Origin: Verrucomicrobiaceae bacterium
Lineage (GTDB): Bacteria; Verrucomicrobiota; Verrucomicrobiia; Verrucomicrobiales; Verrucomicrobiaceae
NCBI GenBank assembly: GCA_016795485.1
Contig: JAEUHM010000044.1
Location: 273,066-337,065 of the forward strand
Reading direction: 5' to 3'
Length of the DNA: 64,000 nt
The notes beneath the pieces were generated by a model. That model had not been told where the DNA came from and did no database searches. It was given only the letters and a program-made list of their open reading frames with translations. Positions 51,683 to 62,100 of this stretch are shown here, piece by piece; within the stretch, counting starts at the first letter, position 1; each line of letters opens with the position of its first letter. Made by a program: the position numbers and the translations under genes.

Positions 51683-52829
51683 CCTTTGAACTCGGCTCAT
51701 CTGCCTCCGACCCCGAATTACCCGTTGATCCAGAACTAGATGGATCACTTGGCAGAGTAGGGGCTACCACTGGGTCGACAGGCTTGGAAATCACTTCTAC
51801 GGGCACTACGTTTCCCCTCCCCTCAGCCGCTTTGACAGCGTTATTCTTTGCTCCGGTCGTGCCCACCACGTTCCCTGCATCGTCGACAGCGCCAAAAGTA
51901 AATACCCTGGAACCTCCAGGAAGGTTCTTTCGGAGGAACGGGTCGCAGTGCCCTGGGCAGGGCATCCTGTCGACGACAATGTCTTTTGCTGACTGCCCAC
52001 CCAACGCACCATTTACTTTCATTTCAGCATGTAGCTCGACTGGAGTCTTAGTCATTCCGGGCGGCGCTACAGAACTCGCCATCACTGGTGTGGTGCCGTC
52101 CGCGTTCGCCCCTTGTGCAAGGGTCGCTTTACCACTTGCGCCTGTCGCCGCACGTGCATCCACTATATTATCTGCCATTTGAGCAACATTGGCGTTGCGG
52201 CTTGGTAGAGATAGCTTGTTCAGCCCATGTGCCACTGCGGTTCCAGCTACGTTCAATCCTGCTCCCAGTGCCATCGCGGTGGGCACTCCTTGCATCACAT
52301 CCTCGCCCATTATTGTATTGCTAGTCATTTGTCCGGCGGCACCTCCAATGGCACCGCTCCCACCGGCAACTGCGAAAGTACCAACTGTGCCCGCTACGTA
52401 AGGCGCAGCAGCGCCAGCTGTAGCCATGGTGACAGATGTTCCCACAGCAGCCCCAGCCAGCGCTGCGGACTGAGCCCGAAGCATTGGGGCACGCCAAGAG
52501 TCCGGAAGGTCGCATAAGTCGCCCATCGGATCTTGATCTCTCAACCCCAAAGGATCAAACTTGCTCCAAGGGTTCTGCCGCACATACGCATACAGATTGG
52601 GGCCATCGCGCACATCCTCTGCGAGTTTGTAGCCGTAGGCCGCTGGGCCCCTAGTGCGGTCTTCAATCCAGAACGTGTCTGCCTCTAGTGCTATCGTAGT
52701 TGGCGAAGAAAATCCCTTAGTGCGGTTTCCTGGCTGCACACTCATCACGCCAGACGCACTTGTTGCTGCGGACAGCAGCAACAGCCCAAGCGTGATGGTG
52801 GACGGTTTCCGAACCACAAAAGTGAACAA
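51672..52829 (-). CDS. RHS-core-headed toxin with DddA/SCP1.201-like deaminase domain (module 2)
   Basis: 385 residues. A signal-peptide-like start (MFTFVVRKPSTITLGLLLLS) and about 50 other residues precede only the last piece of RHS core (DGPNLYAYVRQNPW, FDPLGL, residues 75-96). A Gly/Ala-rich hydrophobic region (about 120-200) follows. The C-terminal domain carries H267-A-E269, then P290-C291-P-G-H-C295-D and LRKNLPGGSRVFTF. That is the zinc and catalytic Glu pattern of nucleic-acid deaminases and is closest to the DddA/SCP1.201 group, in which CD...LP.G follows the second Cys. Probably deaminates cytosine in DNA; zinc Cys spacing is three residues, not two. The protein ends KDEL. Starts 17 bases after the previous immunity gene. 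Confidence 0.78.
   Translation of the reverse strand: MFTFVVRKPSTITLGLLLLSAATSASGVMSVQPGNRTKGFSSPTTIALEADTFWIEDRTRGPAAYGYKLAEDVRDGPNLYAYVRQNPWSKFDPLGLRDQDPMGDLCDLPDSWRAPMLRAQSAALAGAAVGTSVTMATAGAAAPYVAGTVGTFAVAGGSGAIGGAAGQMTSNTIMGEDVMQGVPTAMALGAGLNVAGTAVAHGLNKLSLPSRNANVAQMADNIVDARAATGASGKATLAQGANADGTTPVMASSVAPPGMTKTPVELHAEMKVNGALGGQSAKDIVVDRMPCPGHCDPFLRKNLPGGSRVFTFGAVDDAGNVVGTTGAKNNAVKAAEGRGNVVPVEVISKPVDPVVAPTLPSDPSSSGSTGNSGSEADEPSSKDEL
52542..52607. repeat. Short RHS core match in module 2
   Basis: 66 bases encoding DGPNLYAYVRQNPWSKFDPLGL, closely matching the same codons in the giant gene (near 53905-53970) and in module 3. It is the only RHS core left in module 2 and marks the recombination boundary in front of the toxin. 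Confidence 0.85.
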
Positions 52830-52846
52830 GATTAGGAAGACTCTGT

Positions 52847-53155
52847 TTAAGGAACGCCGAGTACGTCCTCCAGAGTGTTGTGAACTTCGGTAACGAACTT
52901 GGCATAGTCCTTGCAGTGCGATGCGTCCATTTCACCTATCCGTGCCTTCTGCCACTCAAGGAAACTAGGAAGGTACCAGACGAGGGAGAGAAGACGCTTT
53001 GGGACGCTTTCCTCGTCATCTACTGAGATTGACCGCAGCAGTTCCATAAACTTCCTGCCCCTCTCGGCATCGAAACGCCCGGTTCTCAACTCATACAAGA
53101 AGCCATCAATGTCCCATTGAGTCTCGAGTTCCGCTATGATGTCTGTCAGGTTCAT
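52847..53155 (-). CDS. Putative immunity protein of module 1 (ADP-ribosyltransferase module)
   Basis: 102 residues, acidic and helical (IIAELETQWDIDGFLYELRTGRF, FLEWQKARIGEMDASHCKDY). No family recognised. The ATG overlaps the stop codon of the giant rhs gene by four bases (53152-53155). Small size, acidity and position fit an inhibitor of a basic toxin domain. Role inferred from place. Confidence 0.66.
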   Translation of the reverse strand: MNLTDIIAELETQWDIDGFLYELRTGRFDAERGRKFMELLRSISVDDEESVPKRLLSLVWYLPSFLEWQKARIGEMDASHCKDYAKFVTEVHNTLEDVLGVP

Positions 53156-56100
53156 TTGATCTGTTCGATTGCCTCAGGAGGCACATGATCTTTGATCAGC
53201 ACTTCCTGGTCCTTCTTTGCATAGTTTGAGAACCGTCCACCTTTCGGTATTCCTCCTGAGATGTCAGACACGTCTGACTTCACCTTGCCCAGGTCGATCT
53301 TGACGACTCCTGCACCGTCCTGGTTGTATTTCTGGGATGCAGTCGCGGGATCTTTCGATGTGGATATCCATTGGGAATCTCGTTTTCCCGCAACGTGCTG
53401 TAGTTCACTGTTTCCGGCCCCTGGTGAACGGGCGTTCAAGCCTTTCGTTGGGTCCTCACCTTTCTTAAGTCCGCGATAAACAAATGGGCCCTCCGACGGA
53501 ACTCCTTTAGGCCCTCCAAGAGTTCCTCCAATAACTGCAAGACCACCGGTCATCACCTTACCCCAAAACCGATCACCGTCTCTGGCTTCCATTGCCTTCT
53601 TGAAATCAGGAGTACTGTCATCCACCTTGTCAGGGTCCCACTTCTGATTCCACTCTTCCTTAGCGGATTTGATTCCCAGGGCCTTTAGCTCATCAACGGA
53701 ACTGTTGTGATGATTAGTGACGTCATCAATGTCCTCCTTCCGGTTCTCTAGCTCATCGATATTCTGATTGTGCTCATTGACGCCCCTCTCGGTTTCATCT
53801 CTGTCGGCCTGATCTTCGTCCGCATCTTTCCCGTCTTGGATAAGCTCATCCCGGTTTTCTGTTTCCTTTTTGATGTCTTTGTCTAGCTGATCCTTGGTTT
53901 CCAACCCCAACGGATCAAACTTGCTCCAAGGGTTCTGCCTAACATAAGCATACAGATTCGGCCCATCCACGAACCCCGCCGGGTCACGGCTCAGCCACGT
54001 CCCTGTGTCCAGGTCACGATACCGCATCCCCTCATTGAGCAGCCCGGTCGGGTCTTCTTCTTTGGTGTTGGCTCTTTGTCGGTCGTCGTTGGTGCCAGTT
54101 TCCTTGGTCCGCGTGCCGTAGGCCTCGTAGCTGCCGGTCCATGACAACGCTCCTGCATCATCCACCTGGGCCGCTACGTCTCCGCGCCCGTTGTAGTGAT
54201 TGTAGCGCGGGGCTACGACGTGGCTGTTGGTCAGGCTCGCCCAGGTTCCCATCACTGCCCCGTTGGCACCGGTGCCCAGTGTTACCTGCGGCTGGGACGA
54301 GCCGCTGGCGGTTTGTTTCAGGCTGTAGATCAGCCCTCCCACCCCTCCGCCCATGTCGGAGCCGCGGATGAACGTCTTGCTCAGCTTGAACGTATCTTCC
54401 GTGGTGCCGGGTAGCGTAGCAGTGGTCGTGCCTGGGCGCTTCAGCTCCACCACGCTGGTGCCGCCGCTGTAGCCACACAGCGTGAGTTCCCCGCCCTCCA
54501 GGCGGCTCACCCTGCGGCTGCGGTAGTCATACTCATAGCCATACGTCTTGCTGGTGGCTGCATGAGCTACGCTCTTGAGCCTGCCTAGGTGGTCCCATGT
54601 GTAGTTGTCCACCTGCCCGTCCTTGGTGCGCTTCTTCCGGTTGCCGCCGTCATCATACTCGTAGCTCACCGTGGCAGCGTCACTACCGGTGCGCGTGAAC
54701 TGCTCTAGCTGGTTCCACGCATTGTGCGTGTAAGTGCTCACCGTGGGTGTGCCACCGTTCACCGTCTTGGTGTAGGTGGTGCGGTTGCCCACCGCGTCGT
54801 AGTTGTAGTCACTCAACTGCGAGCCGCCGTCCGCCTCCGCTATTGTCTCCGTATCCAGCCGCAAAGAGGCATCATAAGCCAGCGTCACCGTGCGGGCAGC
54901 GCTCTGTCCCGTGTAGCGCTCAGACATCCAACGGAGGTTCCCCGTCTTATCATAAATGTAGCGCTGGATGCCCAGCACCGCATACTCCGGCACACTGCGG
55001 CCTTCCACCTGCACATTGCCCAAGTATTTGCCCTGGATCACACGGCTAAACAACCTCCCTTGCGCATCCCACTGGCTGCTCACCCGGGAGTTCAGCCCCT
55101 GGTTGTGGTGCAGCACCTTGCCTGCCAGGTCATACTCCCAGGTTGAAGTGCGCTGTGGCTGCCAGGTGTTGCCCGCCGTGAGCGTCATCTGCGCCACACT
55201 TGTGGCCCGGTTGAGCGCATCATAAGCAGTGAACACACCAGACCCTCCCGGATAAATCACGGTGTCCCGGTTGCCAGCTAGATCATAAGTGTAGCTCGAT
55301 GTGAGCGGGCTCTCCGCATTGGTGCCATGACGTTCCTCAAGGATGCGGTTGTGGTTGTCATAAGCATAGGAAACGCTCAGGAAACTGCGCGCCCCGCTCT
55401 CCGTCACAGAAAGCAGATTGCCCACCAAGTCATAGTCACGGGTTGTCACAGGTCTGTCCGCCGCTGCTAGACCGTCACGAGAGGCTGTGGTCGTTTTCAA
55501 GCGACTGCGAGCGTCATAGGCGTAATCCAACGTCCAGCCGTCCGCCTTCAGGGTCTTCTCCTCCACCAGAGCGTTGTAAACGTGCTGTGTGGCCACAGCG
55601 GCCCCGGGTGGCTGCTCTTTCAACAGGCGATTGAGCCCATCAAAGGTAAACGTCGTGATATTCCCAAGCGCGTCCGTCACGCTGGTGCGATTGCCTGCTA
55701 GGTCGTAGCCAAACGCGGTGACAAAAGCAGAATGGTCTGTGGTCGTAGTCATCCGGCCCAGTTCGTCAAACGTGTTGGTCGTCACCCGCCCCTCGGGGTC
55801 GGTCACCGTCAGGATGTTCCCACCTTGGTCATAAGTGGTATAGGTCACAGGAGATACCGCCGTCAACACAGAAGCCGCTCCGGGCACCGCGTCTGTAAAC
55901 GTGGGCACAGGTGCCCCGTGGACCTCCGTCACCCTGCCCGCATGATCGTAACGGGTGTCCGTCGTAGCGCCCGTAGGCCCCACCACACGCACCACCCGGC
56001 CCGCAAGATCATAGTAAGTCGTAGTGACGGGGTGGGCCATGGCACCGCTGAGAGCGTCATACACCTCAGGGGCAGTGACTTTCCATGGGCGATTGCGCAC

Positions 56101-59100
56101 ATCATACTCGGTAACGGTGAGCCGATCTAGCGGATCCCACACGTGGGTGGGATTCCCCGTCAGATCGTACTGAGTTTCCACCTCTGGCCTGACCTGGGAG
56201 CGATCCGCCAGAACCACGGGTGGAGCCTTTACCTTCACGGGCCTGCCGAGTGCATCGTATTCAGTCTCCGTCTGTCTGCCCATTTCATCCGTCACCCGCC
56301 AATTAAGACCCGTAGAGGTATACTCAGCTGTAGCTGTAGGATTGTCGGCTAGGTCGGCCGGAGTTTCATCTGGGAAGATGGTTTTCTCCAATCGGCCTTG
56401 TGTGTCGTACACCGTTGTCGTTACGTGCCCAAGAGGGTCCGTGACAGTGGCCACATTTCCAAAGCGGTCATACGTAGTGCTGGTCGTAGCCCACTTCTCG
56501 TCCACAGTGTCTTCTCCATCCCCTTCACCTGGAACGACGTGAACGTCATACATCCTGGACGTCTCTACCACACGGCCCAGTTTGTCATACACGTTAAGCG
56601 TCTGGTATCCTCGCGGATCAATCACGCGATTGGGCTTAAACGTAGAGGTATCAAAAATGGAACCTCCCCAGTAAGCCGAAGCATCTGGCTCCTCTGGGTT
56701 AGGCTGCTCGTAAAAGTACTCAGTTTCCGCAGCTCGTGCAGTACCCGCAGCGGCAACGGTGCGGCACAAGCGCCCAAGCCCATCGTATTCATTGACGGTG
56801 ACGAATCCCCGTGGGTCCGTCACGGTTAGAGGCTGCCCATAAGCATTATAGGTCGTCGTCGTCACGATGTCGGTATCCCTCCCGTCAGGCACACCGTTCC
56901 CATTTAAATCAACCGTGCTAGAGGCCACACGGCCCATGGCGTCGTAGGTAAAGAAGGTGGCCACATTCGCTTCATTCACGGTCACGATCGCTCTACCCGC
57001 TCGATCATACACCGTAGATGACTTGGCCTCAGCAGGAGTACCCAGAGCAAACGTTGTGTCAGTCAATCTGCCGCGTGCATCGTAGTCGAACTTCGTCTTC
57101 ACTCCCCTGGCATCTTCCACCTGGGTCTTGTTCCCCGCTTCGTCGTAGGTGTATTCTGTGGTAGCACCATTCGCCGCTATCTCCTTCTTGACTCTTCCTT
57201 TGGTGTCCGGCTCATAGGTCGTCGTCAAATCCACCGCCCAATCTGGGTCCCCAGCGTGGCGCTTTACCGTTTTTGAAGTCATGAAGGCAGGAAAGGTCGT
57301 ATCGGCGTAACCAAACAACGTCTCGGAAACCAGAGCGCCACTAGTGTTCGTCCTGTAGTCGTAAACTTTTTCCGAAGTCCGCAAACCCTTCTGATTATTC
57401 CCTGTAGCGATATCGTAGGTGGTGCGTTGGACAAGTTGTGGCGGTGGCGTTATAGGGTCAGCGTCAGAGACGCCGTTAAAAATCCTGACCTCATTCATCA
57501 CCCGAGTCTCGGCATCATAAGTATACTCTGTTCGTTCTCCCAAGGCGTTGATTTTCGCGGTGGGGTCGTTGTAATACTTGAACAGATCAATAGGAGCAGC
57601 CACCTTGAAGCTATTTCGGTGAATTGTCCCATCAGTATCATCGTCATCGTAGAGCGGCGATGTTTCCGAGTACTCATAGCGCGTTGTATTGCCAGCCAAG
57701 TCAGTGGCCGACTTGAGTGCCATCCCAGCCTGAGGATCAAACTCAAACGTCTCTACCAACCCAGGCCCCGACACGATTTGAAGTTGATTGAACAAAAGAT
57801 AGTTCTCAGTGGACGTCACATCTACCGCCGTGTGGTCAATTTGTCCTTTGGGAATGGAGGTAAAGTTTGCGCCCCCGTAAACATAAGTCCTCATGGTGCC
57901 ATCGACATCCGTAACTGTTGTTGCACTTTTGGCGACAATCAGGTTATCGGAAATTCGGTCTACGCTGTAGCTTGACTCGAACTCCGCAACGCTCCCATTT
58001 GGATGAGTAGCAGATATCACTTTCCTCGGAAGGCCACCATCTTCAAATCGTGTGGCGGGGAAATCAGACTGCTCCCGCTGTTCGTATTCAATCGTCCAGA
58101 GTTCACCTCGCGGATTCGCAATACTGCCAAGGTTGATGTGATGGGAACTGTTCCCGGTATCAAGTTTTGTGCTTACGTCATGGTCGTATCCATACTTTAC
58201 AAACGACCCATCAGGGAACTCTACTTTATGTAATAGTGAAATTGGCAATAAATTAATTGCAACGTCCAGGTAGGTATATTTGGTTTTTCGGTCATTGGGA
58301 CCAGTGATCATTGAAATGGTCTTCCCGTTGTGAGTGATCTCTAGCTTCTGCCCTCGTTTCCCATCGGTAATCTCATCTGGGATGAGAGATTCATTGCCTT
58401 CGGCGTAAAAATAACTCAGCTTGTTGCCCCACTTGTCCTCTACAGTTTCAAGGCGATGAAAATGACTCCGTCTTTTGAGGACAGAATTCGACAAGAGTCC
58501 ATCTAGAACCGGGGGATTCGGATCCCACGTAGCTCCTTCTCCCCAACCATGGTAGGTTGCGATTTCGACACTCTCGTCAAACTCATTCAATGCGTACTGG
58601 TCAAATTCTTGGCTAGTATTGGCAGGGTCGAATTCTTCCAATTCAGGGGCATAATATCGGGCTTGATGCCCGTTCCGACCGTTTGGCGTGAAATCACTTT
58701 GATTCACACGGGATGATTCCGACTGATGGGCTAAGAAGGAACCAAGAAACATCGCTTCTTCAAATAGAGGACTGGAGAATGACGAAAACGCGATTTCCCC
58801 TTTTTCTGCCAGAACCAATGCTGTCTCCTTGCCCGTTGCGACAAATCCATGGGACGAAGGTAAGTTGATAGAACTCAAGCTTGGCAAGTTGGAAGCGATA
58901 CTGCCGCCGAGCATGCTAGCACCTGCCAAAAATCCGTCCTTCCAAGCACCTGGGTCCAATATCCCACTCCTAACAACCAAGCGGTTTCTGGAGATTCCCG
59001 TTAGCGCATTGACAATGCCATGCCGAAATGCCAACTGCATTTTTCCCGCGCTTTTGAACGACTGAAACGATGCGGCGAGCCCCCCGACTCGATAATGGCT

Positions 59101-62100
59101 GTCGTGAAAGCCGGCAATAAAATCATATTCGAGCGGCTGACTAACAACCGGTGGGCCGGACCTTGAGATCTCGCTTTGAAGTTGAACAGGATACCTCAAC
59201 ACCTCAGAACTCTGAATTCCTGTACCAAGTTTGTGCCGAGGAAAGGGAAGGTGATTCCTAATGCGTAATGGGTCTCTTACCATGGAAGCACGTGACAACC
59301 TAGTTGTTGGCTTCGTTAGGCGATAGTTAGATGGGGCGATGTTGTTCACTAGGTAACGAGTGGGCCCATTCGCCAAGACTAACTGTCCATTTGAGCCATA
59401 CTGAACCTGATAATTGCCGACACTTGCAACCAAACCAGAATTAAGGGAATCCCAAGCCGCAAGCGGGAGGCCAGGGACGAGGGAAGTTTGAAAGACCCCT
59501 GTTGATGGGATGACATCAACGTGGTAGGTTGCCCCGACAAATACCTTCGATGTCTCAACTTGATGGTACAATGATTCTCTGCTGAACGTGAGCTTTGTGC
59601 CAAACTTTTTCTTATACACGAGCTTTTCACCTTTGATCTCTAAAGTGTTCATGTAGTCTTTCGCGTCCGTGCTACTAAAAGGAACCGCGACAAACTCGTT
59701 CGCACCGATTAAGAATTGTTGAGTGCGCCCTTGGTCATCGTGAACCTCGACCGTTTGGGTAGTGTCATCATTTACATTTATTGCAACGTATGATGAAATG
59801 CCTGTGCTCCAGGCAGGACCAAACGGCAATGTAATTTTTGAACTTAAGGGTGCATCGGTGGTAGGAGTCCAGGTGGTCTCAGTCGCAACTCGAGTTACAT
59901 CAAGTGGCATCGTACTCGCGTGGCACCCCTCATAAATGTCTGATATCCGATAGTTTAAGGTAGAATCAAAAGCGTCGACATAAACTTGTTCGCGTTCCGC
60001 ATCGGACTCAGGAGTAGTCTGCGGTGGATTGTCGGGCAACGGAATCCCGGAAAGTGACAACTTGCGATAGGCAGAGCCAGTAATGTCGGAAAGAATTGGA
60101 GGATCACTCTCCCCAGTCCGTGAGTAATCCGGAGTAATTTCAAAGTTGAAAATAGTTACGGTTGTTAGGATTTCATTGAAAGAAGGCGACTCATCCGAAG
60201 TCGCCAGTGGAGCCAAGGGGCTTCTTGCCCCGACTACCCTAAAACTTGGTCCAATCTTTGATCCCTTGTCTAAGGACAGATAAATGGTGTCTATACGGCG
60301 TGGTGGTATCTCCACGAGGGGTTTGCCTGTTGCAGATCTTGCGGACGTCACAACTTCTAGTTCAACTTTCGCGGAATACGGTAAAGAGGCTACTGCTTCC
60401 GAGTTCCCTGCGCACTCCAACGCAATTTGGCACTCATAATACTTGTGAAAAGCGTCCACCCAAGCCGGTATAGGGGCGTCTGGGTAGCCTGAGACATCGG
60501 ATCTGTGGACCATGCTGTTCCAGCGAGCTACTTCGTCACCGTCTCTCCAATCTGTTCCATTGATGAGTCGTCTTTTACTGAGTACCTTTGAATAGAGCAA
60601 AGGATGGGGGCTGAATAATGCATTGTTAAGTTGACCAGCAAAGTCAAAGTCAGCGGAAACGCCTGGCCGAAATCCATTGATCATTTGAGATTCTGTGTAC
60701 GCCCAAACGTCGTCATAGTAGTTGTCCACCTGGATGTGAGGATACCGCAAGGACCAGTCCATAACTTTTCCCGGACCAAGGTTTATATCCCTCGTGTGTG
60801 GCATGCTTGAACGAAGATGACTGCGATGCCTCCAATAACCAATCGGGCCATACGAGCCATTAGATTCACTGAAACTACTGCTATACGACATATCGACTCC
60901 TGACAGCGCCACAGCTACCACGTTGATGCTTTCTGCGCCGGATGTTGGAGAGGTGGAATACTCGGTGTCGCCTCCCGGAGACCCAGACGTTGTCAGTAGC
61001 CTCATAGGAAGTGAGGGCGAAATTTGATTGACGCCATCGACAAATCCTAAACGACTGGGCAATTGTGGTGAAACTCCAGACTGACTACCACTTAGCAATT
61101 TGTGTGAGTTGGAAGTCGCTACGGTCGGATTTGTTCCATTCGCAACCTCCACCGCATCCAACTCGCCATCGCCATCAGTATCTGCCCGCCACGGATTGGT
61201 GCCAAGAGTAAGTTCGGCCGAGTTTAATACGCTGTCACTATCTTCATCATAAAGCCCCGAAGTGGATACGGTGTTGTGCACGATGGACTTAAATCTTCCC
61301 GCCCACTCGACATGTGCCGTGATGGAAACGGCGTCATGTGTTGCATTGTCGCAGATGGCTTCTCCCGTAGGCTCTACCACAGTTGTGGTTGGATTATTCC
61401 CACTCCTGAAGATTCCTGTGTTAGGCGCTAACGAGTAAGTAACTAAAGCCCCAATTGCAGGGCTGTATGCTTCGGTGGGCACAGTGTAATCAACCCCGTT
61501 TTCCCGCCATACCTCGACGTCCTTGGTTCGTGCGGAAAGGACCAACGATGCCTTCTCACCGGGATAACGTTCTCTCATGGACAACACCAACTCCTTATCC
61601 GTCCTAACATAGTAGGCAGCGTGCTGAAGCGCAGTATTAAAGCCCGCAGAAGTGGACGAATCTGCACCAGAGAATGTCGCAGAAGCAGTTATCTGGTGCA
61701 TTCCCGAATAGATGGCCGCGTAGTCATAAACAAACGCTCCTTCACTGTCAGTCCACACGGTGACAGGGGCGTCATAAGTCGTATTTGGCAATCGCACCTG
61801 AATCGTGACCATACCATCTATGGGCGACGATGAGTCAGAGTAGGCCTCCGTGACGCTAGGGTTAGCGCGTAGCTTGCGGATCTTCCAAGATTTCCGGCGG
61901 AAGGTGCCACGCACTACCCGGTTCCAAGTTGCGCCGTCTCCTTCAATGCTCTCGATCAGAAGCTCATTTGAACTGTAGACAGTTGGATCGTAAATCCAGG
62001 GCGACTGTTGTCCGACCAAACTAAGTTGACCAGTAAGCTCTTCGCTCACCTCGCCGGATGATGGAGAGTATGTTGCAGATACCACAGCTGAACCTTGGGC

